From Candidatus Zambryskibacteria bacterium RIFOXYD1_FULL_40_13 (GTDB taxonomy: Bacteria > Patescibacteriota > Minisyncoccia > Phycocordibacterales > DATDWN01), in the NCBI GenBank assembly GCA_001824295.1, contig MHWY01000003.1, forward strand, positions 1-59,065: a stretch of 59,065 bases of DNA, in the 5' to 3' direction. Position numbers and translations under genes: made by a program. Shown piece by piece: positions 24,253 through 31,625 of this stretch. Every line of letters begins with the position of its first letter. Position 1 is the stretch's first letter. The notes below the pieces were generated by a model. That model ran no database searches. It was not told the DNA's origin and was given only the letters and a program-made list of their open reading frames with translations.

Positions 24253-25327
24253 GCGACCCTCCCTTCTGGTTCATGGCCGTCTTGAATGCGTCGACTAGGC
24301 TTTGGATAAGGCTGCCCCCCGCGAGGAACGTGTTGTGCCCACCCTTCAAGGCGTCGACAAGTGTTTGGAGCTGAAGGGCGTCCATGCCGTTCTTTTTCTC
24401 CATGACGAGGCGAATGACCTCCGTGCCTTCTGCCTGTTTCGTAAGCTGGGCAAGCAGGCCGTCAGCTTCTGCTAGAAGCAGGGCCTTCTTGGCTTTGGCC
24501 TCACCAACGCCGTGAGCAGTCAACTCGTATTTCTTGGCATCCGCTGCTGTTTTAGTTGCGCTGGCTTCTTGGGTCGCAGCGTGTGCCTTGGTCACTGATT
24601 CGTTGAGGGTGTGGCTAAAGATGATGGGCTTGATCTCAGCTACACTGATCCTGATGCCCCAGTCCACCACATTGTCAGCAAACACCTTTAGTAATGCTGC
24701 ATTGTGTGTCCCGAGGTCTCTGTTCACTGCGGCCGGCGACTTCACTGTGAACTCCCTGTTGAACAGGGCAATCGCCACGTCCTCCAGGTTTTTCAGGGTT
24801 CTCTCGACCGTTCCCATCTTCTGAAGCCAACGGCACGGGTCGCTGATTTCAAAACTCACGAAGATTGGCACTTCTGCCACGATTCGCGAGTTGTACGGGT
24901 CGTCCTTCGGCAAGTTTTCATCCGCTGGTCCGAACAAGATTCGGATTGGCGGTTTCATGTCAGACCCAACTGGGGGTGGAGCGTACTTGTCATCTTTGGT
25001 ACCGCGCCAGATTTTGTCTGGCTCTGCTGGCAGTTCTGCTTGAACTATCCGTCCTTCCACGGTTTTGAGCTTGATGAGACCGAGTGGTGCGAGCACTGGT
25101 CCCGGCCCAACGTTTGCATATGGGTATCCGAGAAACAGCAAGGCGCCTTTCTGGTCATGCTCGACTTTGTCGATGCTTGCCCAGATGTAGTACCCCCCTC
25201 CGATGAGGGAGAGGAGTCCGAGGCCCTTGATGCCGTAGGTGGCCCCGAGGGTCGTTCCAACAAACATCAGGACTCCGAGAACGATCGCGAAGCAGGTGAT
25301 TCCAACCAGGTCGATATTCTTCATCAT
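24245..25327 (-). CDS. SPFH/Band 7-domain protein of a GC-rich cassette
   Basis: 360 aa. Two N-terminal hydrophobic helices (about 6-44) precede an SPFH-like domain: TVEGRIVQ, SRIVAEVPIFVSFEISDP and VVDWGIRISVAEIKPI. A long Ala/Lys/Glu helical segment (KAHAATQEASATKTAADAKK, EAKAKKALLLAEADG) is typical of prohibitin/flotillin-type coiled regions. Start ATG 25327 is set by AGGAG 7 nt upstream; the frame extends further to 25366 without an SD. It is co-translated with the next gene. I infer a membrane-microdomain scaffold; partner unknown. Confidence 0.85.
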   Translation of the reverse strand: MMKNIDLVGITCFAIVLGVLMFVGTTLGATYGIKGLGLLSLIGGGYYIWASIDKVEHDQKGALLFLGYPYANVGPGPVLAPLGLIKLKTVEGRIVQAELPAEPDKIWRGTKDDKYAPPPVGSDMKPPIRILFGPADENLPKDDPYNSRIVAEVPIFVSFEISDPCRWLQKMGTVERTLKNLEDVAIALFNREFTVKSPAAVNRDLGTHNAALLKVFADNVVDWGIRISVAEIKPIIFSHTLNESVTKAHAATQEASATKTAADAKKYELTAHGVGEAKAKKALLLAEADGLLAQLTKQAEGTEVIRLVMEKKNGMDALQLQTLVDALKGGHNTFLAGGSLIQSLVDAFKTAMNQKGGSHD

Positions 25328-25435
25328 GGTTTCTCTCCTAAGTCGTGTTTCCAATCTAGATGTCAACGAACTCTTCCAGGAACTTCCTGGAAACCTCTCG
25401 GGAAATTCCCGTGAGTATCCGTTGTCTCTGTATAT

Positions 25436-25464
25436 ATTCTATCACAAAACACACAGAAAGTCAA
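25436..25464 (-). promoter_or_regulatory. Promoter of the SPFH pair
   Basis: On the minus strand, TTGACT (25464-25459), a 17-nt spacer and TAGAAT (25441-25436). Confidence 0.7.
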
Positions 25465-25516
25465 TGTTTATGTGCTACGAAACATGGCCTAAATAAAGGA
25501 TATTTTTTGAGCAAAA

Positions 25517-25549
25517 ATAGCCCGGCCGACTCGAGTCGGCGGGGCTATC
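25517..25549 (-). terminator. Terminator of GC-rich cassette
   Basis: ATAGCCCCGCCGACT / AGTCGGCCGGGCTAT stem followed by TTTTT on the minus strand. It overlaps the stop region of the 25545-25829 gene. Confidence 0.8.
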
Positions 25550-25829
25550 TGTGACGAAGGGTGAACTTCAGCCCGTGGTCGTTTGCGTTGTAGTACGCTT
25601 CGACCACCCAGCCGTGGTAGATGCTCTCAAGCTCTACCATCTGTGCGAAATTAACCCTAGCACCTCTACGGCACTTCTCTGGCCCGTTCATACTGACAAA
25701 TGTCGGGCCCGTGTACCTCTGGTCGCGAGCAAGTAGGGCTTTGTCGATGATGTCCAGAAGCCCAGTTACCCGTGTGGTGTCAGCGGAAACCTTCCGCTCA
25801 AGCACCGCAGATTGGGCTCTTGTGTGCAT
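25545..25829 (-). CDS. Small GC-rich cassette protein, unknown
   Basis: 94 aa, from ATG 25829 with GAGG 6 nt upstream. A helical N-terminal half (LLDIIDKALLARDQRY) and a beta-like C-terminal half (HGWVVEAYYNANDHGLKFTLRHR). No family recognised. It lies just downstream of the tRNA-Leu(TAG) element on the same strand. Confidence 0.68.
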   Translation of the reverse strand: MHTRAQSAVLERKVSADTTRVTGLLDIIDKALLARDQRYTGPTFVSMNGPEKCRRGARVNFAQMVELESIYHGWVVEAYYNANDHGLKFTLRHR

Positions 25830-25890
25830 CTTACACCTCACAATTTACTGTTCGCAGTTATGCTACTACAGACAGATGCTCCTGTCTAAT

Positions 25891-26072
25891 TGTGGGTAAG
25901 GAGGGGTACTCTTTTTTAATAATAAAATGTCGTCACATTTTATTATTAAAAACCCAGATTCACGACACTCGCTGGTGCGAGCGTAAACCGTGAATCTGTT
26001 CGAGCCCCTCACGCAAAGCTTCGCTTTGCTCTTACCCACAAATCAAAAAACCGCTTTCGCGGTTTAGATTTG
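25891..26072 (-). repeat. tRNA-3'-end element, family A (tRNA-Leu(TAG) copy)
   Basis: Read on the minus strand: acceptor 3' strand and its inverted copy (CTTACCCACAAATC / GATTTGTGGGTAAG), a lateral hairpin (GCAAAG-CGAAG-CTTTGC), inverted T-arm (25998-26010), hairpin 1 (25956-25997, AGATTCACG/CGTGAATCT and ACGCTCGC/GCGAGTGT, loop ACCA), T5, hairpin 2 (about 25913-25952) capped by GACG, and a direct copy of the tRNA 3' end (25891-25905). Both hairpin-1 stems differ from the Val copy by paired, compensatory changes. Confidence 0.85.
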
Positions 26073-26154
26073 TGGGTAAGGAGGGACTCGAACCCTCAAG
26101 CCTTACGGCACTAGTTCCTAAGACTAGCGTGTCTACCAATTGCACCACTTACCC
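26073..26154 (-). tRNA. tRNA-Leu(TAG)
   Basis: Acceptor GGGTAAG/CTTACCC, anticodon loop CTTAGGA (TAG), long variable arm typical of Leu. No CCA is encoded. A family A element follows its 3' end. Confidence 0.94.
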
Positions 26155-26168
26155 AAAAAATACGAAAT

Positions 26169-26316
26169 CAGTAGGGAATCGACCATTACATGGTCAGTAC
26201 ACCTTTTTGTTATTTGTTTCGCTTTGCTCACAAATAACTATCAAAGGTTTTCGATCCCTAACGCAGACTATAACATAGTCTGCTCTGGGCGTAAAAAAAT
26301 CGTAACCGATTTTTTG
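26169..26316 (-). repeat. tRNA-3'-end element, family B (tRNA-Lys copy)
   Basis: On the minus strand after tRNA-Lys: inverted acceptor copy, lateral hairpin (GCAGACTAT...ATAGTCTGC), inverted T-arm (TAGGGATCGAA), stem GTTATTTGT/ACAAATAAC with a GAG...CGAA loop, AAAAAGGTGTACTGACCATG with hairpin GACCAT-GTA-ATGGTC, then a partial direct copy of the tRNA 3' end (CCCTACTG). It ends 14 nt before tRNA-Leu(TAG). Confidence 0.82.
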
Positions 26317-26389
26317 TGCGCCCAGTAGGGATCGAACCTACGACCTTATCCTTAAGAGGGATCTGCTCTACCAGCTGAGCTATGGGCGC
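26317..26389 (-). tRNA. tRNA-Lys(CTT)
   Basis: Acceptor GCGCCCA/TGGGCGC, anticodon loop CTCTTAA (CTT), T-loop GTTCGAT. No CCA is encoded. Carries a family B element. Confidence 0.93.
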
Positions 26390-26498
26390 ATATATGAAAA
26401 AGTACTTTGGTACTATACCACAAACCTTTGTATAAAATAAAGACATAGTAAAAAAATATAATTAATTATGAAAAAGAATACTCCTCCTTGCCCACAAA

Positions 26499-26527
26499 TT
26501 GACAAAGTAACTATATTCTGCTATGAT
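26499..26527 (+). promoter_or_regulatory. Promoter of GC-rich cassette gene
   Basis: TTGACA (26499-26504), a 17-nt spacer and TATGAT (26522-26527). Confidence 0.78.
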
Positions 26528-26544
26528 TTGGATAGGAGGCCACG

Positions 26545-26757
26545 ATGCCCGACCCGTTTCTTGTTTTAGCTGCATCTTTCGCAAGCAGTGCCGTCCCGCA
26601 GGCTGATGCGGACGATTCAATGGCCGGGGCGACATCTATCCCCTCGGAGGTCACTGTTGCTCGCCGTCGTGCCGAGCAAGTGACATTTGTCCAAAGTGGA
26701 AGACGAAAAGACTGGTACTGGCTACTGCCAGATGGTACAAAAGTCTTCCATCAGTAA
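26545..26757 (+). CDS. Small GC-rich cassette protein, unknown
   Basis: 70 aa. The N-terminus (MPDPFLVLAASFASSAVPQADADD) could be a weak signal sequence. The C-terminus is basic/aromatic (RRAEQVTFVQSGRRKDWYWLLPDGTKVFHQ). AGGAGG lies 5 nt before the ATG and the promoter is near consensus. A GC hairpin containing GTGAGAA/TTCTCAC (about 26774-26799) within CGCCGCC...GGCGG follows. No family recognised. Confidence 0.72.
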   Translation: MPDPFLVLAASFASSAVPQADADDSMAGATSIPSEVTVARRRAEQVTFVQSGRRKDWYWLLPDGTKVFHQ

Positions 26758-26848
26758 GACACGCCGCCCGCTAGTGAGAACGCCTTGTCGTTTCTCACGG
26801 CGAGGCGGTTTCTCATTTTAAAACCTTGTAGTCAATTTGTTTATATAA

Positions 26849-26879
26849 AAAAGAGTGGGCGAACTCGAGTCCGCCCACC
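26849..26879 (-). terminator. Terminator of a GC-rich cassette
   Basis: GTGGGCGGACTCGAGTTCGCCCAC followed by TTTTTT on the minus strand. Confidence 0.8.
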
Positions 26880-26884
26880 AATCC

Positions 26885-27040
26885 CTACTGAAGTAAGGTG
26901 CGCAACGTTTCCGTTCGCACCTTGAGCAACGGCTCAAGACTTTCTCTCATCTCTTTCCTGTACGCTCCACCCTTGCGGAGGAGTTGCCAGAATCGTTCTG
27001 GCGTGAGTGTCAGCCGTTGTGTCGTTTTAGCATCTTTCAT
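26885..27040 (-). CDS. 51-aa GC-rich cassette protein, unknown
   Basis: A very short gene: ATG 27040 with AAGGAG 6 nt upstream, ending at TAG 26885, with a terminator 6 nt further on. Its sequence (MKDAKTTQRLTLTPERFWQL...) is basic and helical, with Leu-rich heptad-like spacing (LEPLLKVRTETLRTLL), so a small helical protein or coiled coil is likely. Codons are GC-rich. Signals on both sides make it credible despite its length. Confidence 0.65.
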   Translation of the reverse strand: MKDAKTTQRLTLTPERFWQLLRKGGAYRKEMRESLEPLLKVRTETLRTLLQ

Positions 27041-27109
27041 CACTAGCTCCTTCCATTAATAATAATACACAAAATATTTGATACTACCAATTTTCAAAAC
27101 AATGTGGGG

Positions 27110-27288
27110 TGGTGCCCGAGGTGGGAATCTTCCGCAACTAAAAATTTTTCGTCAAAAATTTTTGTCGTGTCCGCAGCTCGCGACCCGCGCTGTTGCACGG
27201 GTACCCCGCTTCGCTTTTCGATTCCCAACATAAAGCAATAACATTGCTTTATTCCTCGGACACACAAAACTACCGCATGGTAGTTTTT
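27110..27288 (-). repeat. tRNA-3'-end element, family A (tRNA-Leu(TAA) copy)
   Basis: On the minus strand after an encoded CCA: stem ACTACC-ATGC-GGTAGT, inverted acceptor copy, lateral hairpin (AATAAAGCAAT...ATTGCTTTAT), inverted T-arm (TTGGGAATCGAA), hairpin 1 (27175-27215, inner stem ACCCGTGC/GCGCGGGT, loop AACA), hairpin 2 (27138-27166) capped by GACG, and an exact 20-bp direct copy of the tRNA 3' end including CCA (27110-27129 vs 27289-27308). Most diverged family A member, yet the inner stem is fully paired. Confidence 0.8.
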
Positions 27289-27375
27289 TGGTGCCCGAGG
27301 TGGGAATCGAACCCACATGACCTTGCGGTCACAAAATTTTAAGTCTTGCGTGTATACCAATTCCACCACTCGGGC
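27289..27375 (-). tRNA. tRNA-Leu(TAA)
   Basis: Acceptor GCCCGAG/CTCGGGC, anticodon loop CTTAAAA (TAA), long variable arm, and an encoded CCA (27289-27291), unlike most tRNAs here. Confidence 0.94.
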
Positions 27376-27396
27376 AGTGCCTAAATTACTTTAGGG

Positions 27397-27468
27397 AGGC
27401 GTGGGGCGGAATTGAACCGCCGTATATTTCTTTTGCAGAGAAATGCCTTACCACTTGGCTACCACGCC
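27397..27468 (-). tRNA. tRNA-Cys(GCA)
   Basis: Acceptor GGCGTGG/CCACGCC with discriminator T, anticodon loop CTGCAAA (GCA), T-loop GTTCAAT. Upstream of tRNA-Leu(TAA), probably one transcript. No 3' element. Confidence 0.93.
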
Positions 27469-27475
27469 CTTTGTC

Positions 27476-27799
27476 TTATCCCTGGTTTAACAGGTTATCA
27501 ATTTTTTGTCGGTTTTTTTCTCCAGAATCCAAGGCAAAATCCATTTGTGGGATTCTACCAAGTCTTGAGTTTTCCTTAATATACTCCTTGAATTCGCTTC
27601 TTTTTCTCTTAGCAAACTCAAGAGCGGTCTTCTCAAAACTATCTGGAAATACCGTAAAAAGAATAGTAGCATATTTTCCATCTCTCGTTAAATTAACACC
27701 AGTTACTGTTATAAGTGAGGAACCATTTCCGTTTAGTGATAAGAAGCGTGCACCCAAATCATGAAGTATCTCTTTTATTTTTTCGTTTCTATTTGCCAT
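27476..27799 (-). CDS. rbfA: Ribosome-binding factor A
   Basis: 107 aa KH-type protein that helps 30S maturation at the 16S 5' end. The N-terminal EKIKEILHDLGARFL and the C-terminal GRIPQMDFALDSGEKNRQKIDNLL match the family (usual RxxPxLxFxxD motif). It starts 1 nt after infB stops, the standard infB-rbfA pairing. Confidence 0.92.
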   Translation of the reverse strand: MANRNEKIKEILHDLGARFLSLNGNGSSLITVTGVNLTRDGKYATILFTVFPDSFEKTALEFAKRKRSEFKEYIKENSRLGRIPQMDFALDSGEKNRQKIDNLLNQG

Positions 27800-27800
27800 C

Positions 27801-29315
27801 TTATTTTTCAGTAATCACAAAACTTTCTATATAATCTCCTGGTGCTATTTCAGTATCAGAAACAATCATCGTTCCAAACTCTCCCTTTGTCACTTCCTTG
27901 GTTGCTACTTTTTGTTGCTGAAGTTCTCTAACCCTGCCTTCACCTATTGATTCGTCTCTGCGGATTATTTTTACTTGTGAACCCAGTGAGATTTCTCCTT
28001 TCTCCACCCTTGCCCCTAATATTTGTTTATCTTTAACCTTACTAAAGATTTTCAAAACTTTTACTGTTCCCAGTGATTCAGCAACCTTAATTTTTGGTGT
28101 GCGTGTTTCCAAGGCTTCCTTTAGCCACTCATTCATCTTATATATTATTTCAAAAGTTTTGATTTCTGTCTCATTTCTTTCTGCAAGGTTTTTGGCCGGA
28201 GAATCAATCTTAACATTGAAGCCAATAACTATTGCTTTTTCTTTGCCACCCGCCTGTCTCACATCGTTTTCGGAGATTGTTCCTATTCCACAACAAATAA
28301 CGTTTGCCGACATTCTTTCTGTTTTCAATTTTTTTATTTCTGATATTAATGCCTCTAAACTACTTCCAGTATCTGCCTTAACGATTATTGAAATACTATT
28401 TGTTGATGGGGTAGAATCATCAGGACTGTTTTGAGAATCACCATGACAAAGCAACCTAACACTTTTTTCTTTCTCTATTTTTTCGCGAGCATCCTCACGA
28501 TTTTTGTGAGATACAAATGTGTCACCAACTAAAGGTAGCTCATCCCAGCCAATAATTTTAATAGGGGAGGAGAAAGAAGCCTTGTCTAATTGTTTACCTA
28601 GATAGTTTTCCATTATCCGAACCGGGGCTGTGGCAAGGCCGGAGGTGATATACATACCTTTTTCTATTGTGCCGTTTTTAATAATACAGGTGGCAGAAAT
28701 ACCCTTTTTTATATCCATATTGCTTTCAATTACCATACCAGAAGCTGGGACAGTTTGGTCCCCAGTTAGGCTTTCCATCTCAGCTACTAGTGCAATCATA
28801 TCCAGTAGTTCTGGTACACCTTCACCACTCTTAGCTGAAAGAGCTACAGATGGAATATCTCCTCCATAACCCTCAACATAGACACCATTTTCAGCCAAAC
28901 TTTGTTTGGTTTTTTCAACGTTTGCTTCCGGTTTATCTATTTTGTTGATTGCGATAATGAACGGAGTGTTTGAGTTCTTGATTGAGGAAAGGGCTTCCAT
29001 GGTTTGTGGTTTGACTCCATCTTCTGCTGATACAACAAGCACAACCACGTCGGCCACAGAAGCGCCTCTTTTTCTTATTCCGTTGAAGGCTTCATGTCCG
29101 GGTGTATCAACAAAAGTGATACCATATTTTTTTCCTTCCTTTGAAACATATTCAACTTCGTAAGCAGAAATATGTTGAGTGATTCCACCCGCCTCGTTTA
29201 ACGGCTCGTTACTTTTGCGTATATAGGAAAGGAGAGTTGATTTTCCGTGATCAATGTGACCCATTATTGCCACGACAGGTCCGCGCTCTATTGTGTTCGA
29301 ATTCTGATTTTGCAT
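27801..29315 (-). CDS. infB: Translation initiation factor IF-2 (short form)
   Basis: GTPase that brings initiator tRNA to the ribosome. G1 GHIDHGKST, the switch region AGGITQHI, G3 DTPGHEAF and G4 NKID are intact, followed by beta-barrel and fMet-tRNA-binding C-terminal domains (KVLKIFSKVKDKQILGARVEKG). At 504 aa it lacks the long N-terminal extension of most bacterial IF-2s, starting almost directly at the G domain. This is in keeping with a reduced genome. Confidence 0.94.
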   Translation of the reverse strand: MQNQNSNTIERGPVVAIMGHIDHGKSTLLSYIRKSNEPLNEAGGITQHISAYEVEYVSKEGKKYGITFVDTPGHEAFNGIRKRGASVADVVVLVVSAEDGVKPQTMEALSSIKNSNTPFIIAINKIDKPEANVEKTKQSLAENGVYVEGYGGDIPSVALSAKSGEGVPELLDMIALVAEMESLTGDQTVPASGMVIESNMDIKKGISATCIIKNGTIEKGMYITSGLATAPVRIMENYLGKQLDKASFSSPIKIIGWDELPLVGDTFVSHKNREDAREKIEKEKSVRLLCHGDSQNSPDDSTPSTNSISIIVKADTGSSLEALISEIKKLKTERMSANVICCGIGTISENDVRQAGGKEKAIVIGFNVKIDSPAKNLAERNETEIKTFEIIYKMNEWLKEALETRTPKIKVAESLGTVKVLKIFSKVKDKQILGARVEKGEISLGSQVKIIRRDESIGEGRVRELQQQKVATKEVTKGEFGTMIVSDTEIAPGDYIESFVITEK

Positions 29316-29343
29316 TGTGGTAATTGATTAAGTCCATGTAAAA

Positions 29344-29814
29344 TTATTTACCTAGATTTTTTTTAGCTCCCAGCACCACCTCTTTTTCCTCTTCCGTTAA
29401 TTCGAAACTGCTTTCAAACTTGGATAGTGGTTTAGAAAATATACTGACTCTGTCTCTGGAATATAGACTAGAAATAACTACTCCATCGCCTTTTTCACTA
29501 AGAAATGAAGTCGAGAAGCTCTGGCTTCCTCCTTCACCTGTGCCCTTGAATGGATTGAAACGAATTGTCTCAACTGCCTGTATACTGCGGTTTACACGTT
29601 TCTCTACATCAATAAAATATTGAATAGATTCTCTCTGAAACTCATTCAGTTTATCTAGGTTGTCATGTGCGGATACGATGGAATCTTCCAGAGACCTAGC
29701 ATTCTTTCCACGCAAGAGTTTATACATTTTTATTTCAATGCGCACAAGCCACCCAATAAGTATTACAATACATAGTATTAGACCATATGTAACAAATAGA
29801 GGATTAGAAAGCAT
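29344..29814 (-). CDS. DUF4446 family membrane protein
   Basis: 156 aa from ATG 29814. One N-terminal membrane helix (about 5-24), a coiled region with RSLEDSIVSAHDNLDKLNE, then the conserved family block VETIRFNPFKGTGEGGSQSFSTSFL and GVVISSLYSRDRVSIFSKPL, and a C-terminal LTEEEKEVVLGA helix. The function of DUF4446 is unknown to me. The upstream TTG at 29832 is a poorer start. It lies 28 nt before infB on the same strand. Confidence 0.85.
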   Translation of the reverse strand: MLSNPLFVTYGLILCIVILIGWLVRIEIKMYKLLRGKNARSLEDSIVSAHDNLDKLNEFQRESIQYFIDVEKRVNRSIQAVETIRFNPFKGTGEGGSQSFSTSFLSEKGDGVVISSLYSRDRVSIFSKPLSKFESSFELTEEEKEVVLGAKKNLGK

Positions 29815-29859
29815 GCTGTGATTATTGCACAAATAGTTGTCTTTTGCAAAAAAATCTCC

Positions 29860-30044
29860 GTCATAATTTTCTGAGGACGCGCATATTCGCCTGGTGGCGA
29901 ATTGCTATGCTCGTCAATCAAGAAAACAATGCACTCTAGAGACACGGCTTCCCGGCAAACTCGCTACGCTCAAACAGTGCCTCCAGCCGGCTCTCTCGTG
30001 CTTGTTTTCTAATTGACTGCGCAATGTCCTCAGAAAATTATGAC
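29860..30044. repeat. Nested palindromic element, about 185 bp
   Basis: Exact 19-bp outer inverted repeats (GTCATAATTTTCTGAGGAC at 29860-29878; complement at 30026-30044) enclose GCGCA and a second near-perfect pair, GTCAATCAAGAAAACAA / TTGTTTTCTAATTGAC. Inside is a GC-rich core with further hairpins. No ORF. It could extrude as a long cruciform. Confidence 0.8.
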
Positions 30045-30068
30045 TTCGAAAACTGAGGGTCTGGTATA

Positions 30069-30105
30069 AAACAAAACTCTCAGCCAATAGACTGAGAGTT
30101 TTGTT
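30069..30105. terminator. Bidirectional terminator
   Basis: AACTCTCAG / CTGAGAGTT stem with an 8-nt loop, flanked by A-rich and T-rich tracts on both sides. Confidence 0.8.
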
Positions 30106-30149
30106 TTGTTGAGTAGTAAAATAAAAATTAATTCTTAACGTTCATTTTA

Positions 30150-30572
30150 CTACTCCTCATCAAGAAACTTGATGAGAGAGATTTTGAGAGTTCTGGGATT
30201 TACGTCCATGAGCTCACAACGACAGGACGGGGTTGCAACACACAATGTTGCGGGGCAGAGAAGTGGTCTAGAGTATTTTTTTATCTGGAGGATTTCGGTT
30301 ATTATCACCCCAGATTCTAGTACTCGATCATGTTTGCCTTTGATCTTATTTTGGCATTGCTCAAGTTCCACTTGGGCAATATGCCGGGCGTGATTATGAC
30401 TAGTCGCCTCGACGTCAACATGGACGGTCTCTGATTCATACCCCTCGTAATCTACCGTTTCCCAGTGTGCACGGCATCTTGTGTCAGAGTATGGCAAGAA
30501 ACCTTCTTCCAGCCACTTCTTCTCTGAGTACACGAACCGACACCAGGTATTCATGATGATTCTGTATTTCAT
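30150..30572 (-). CDS. GC-rich cassette protein, unknown
   Basis: 140 aa from ATG 30572, chosen because GGAGG lies 5 nt upstream and a consensus promoter sits 50 nt further; the longer frame from 30611 has no SD. It contains DTRCRAHWETVDYEGYESETVHVDVEATSHNHARHIAQVELEQC, suggesting a small alpha/beta fold, and later Cys pairs (LLCPATLC, SCRC). No family recognised. Confidence 0.7.
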   Translation of the reverse strand: MKYRIIMNTWCRFVYSEKKWLEEGFLPYSDTRCRAHWETVDYEGYESETVHVDVEATSHNHARHIAQVELEQCQNKIKGKHDRVLESGVIITEILQIKKYSRPLLCPATLCVATPSCRCELMDVNPRTLKISLIKFLDEE

Positions 30573-30623
30573 CACACCCTCCTGTTTTGGCAAGGAACCA
30601 TTCCTTACCATTTTCTAATCAGA

Positions 30624-30652
30624 ATTATACACCCAGTAGACACAAATGTCAA
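30624..30652 (-). promoter_or_regulatory. Promoter of GC-rich cassette gene
   Basis: On the minus strand, TTGACA (30652-30647), a 17-nt spacer and TATAAT (30629-30624), both consensus. Confidence 0.8.
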
Positions 30653-30689
30653 GGTTTTGGTGACAGGTCAAAACATATATACTTACAGC

Positions 30690-31541
30690 ATGTATGATGC
30701 TCAAAGAAAGGAATTATTGCTAAACACATTGAATTATTTTATTCACGGGCGAAAATCATTATCTTTTCTTAATTTGCTTTTTGTTTTGGATTCTTTTCGT
30801 TTTTTGGGTGAAAAAATTCCGGAGATTGAAACCATTTTGGAAGAATTTAATAGTATTCAATCTGATGATGGAACATGGAAAACCGGCCACGAACACTATG
30901 TGCCAATTACTGCTCAAGCTTTTATGTTCTATAAACACATTGGTGCCGTGCCAAAGAAGTCGTTAGAGCCATTTCTATTAAGCATTGATACTTGGGAAAA
31001 AACTCTAGCTCACAATGAAAAATATGAACCTGGAAATTATTGGGGTGGACTTTGGGGTTATGTGGGGTGCTTTGTTGCAGTTGGTCAGAGACCACCATGG
31101 GTAGATAAATTTATTGAAGAAATGCACAGCAGGTTTGGCGAGTGGTCTTCTGACAACCACCAGCGTAGTCATGTGGTCATCTCTCTTGGTCAGTTGGGTG
31201 AATCAATACCGCAGGTCAAAAAACTTATCGACATAACAATTAAAGATCAAATGTCAGACGGTAGATGGACAGCAGAAGATTGGAATCCCGCTGTTCCACA
31301 AACTGCCTTTGGGATTTCAACTCTCAAAATTTTAGATAAAGAGAAACGACCTAAAGTAAATGATGCAATTGAGCGAGGGCTTACATTTATGGAATCCTGT
31401 TTTAAGATAGTTGATTGGAAGGGAAGAAAGTGTGGCGGATATTCAGAAAATCCAGATGATAAGAGCCCCGACGCACTTGCAACATCTATTGCTATCGGGG
31501 CACAACTATCATCATTACAAATAGAAGAGTGGATGAAATAA
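30690..31541 (+). CDS. Alpha/alpha-toroid (prenyltransferase/cyclase-like) protein
   Basis: 283 aa. Repeated helical hairpins with QW-like wording (IQSDDGTWKTG, QMSDGRWTAEDWNPAVPQTAFGISTLKIL, GGYSENPDDKSPDALATSIAIGAQL) point to the terpenoid-cyclase/prenyltransferase toroid fold. The DXDD motif of cyclases is not evident, so catalytic activity is uncertain. TATACT ends 6 nt before ATG 30690, predicting a leaderless mRNA; the frame runs open to 30657. Confidence 0.75.
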   Translation: MYDAQRKELLLNTLNYFIHGRKSLSFLNLLFVLDSFRFLGEKIPEIETILEEFNSIQSDDGTWKTGHEHYVPITAQAFMFYKHIGAVPKKSLEPFLLSIDTWEKTLAHNEKYEPGNYWGGLWGYVGCFVAVGQRPPWVDKFIEEMHSRFGEWSSDNHQRSHVVISLGQLGESIPQVKKLIDITIKDQMSDGRWTAEDWNPAVPQTAFGISTLKILDKEKRPKVNDAIERGLTFMESCFKIVDWKGRKCGGYSENPDDKSPDALATSIAIGAQLSSLQIEEWMK

Positions 31542-31625
31542 AGTTTTGAATAATCGGCGTTTTGCAAAATGTTCTAATGTGTAGTAAATTGAAATCTCTA
31601 AGTTGCAGATTGGGTTTGCTTAAAT

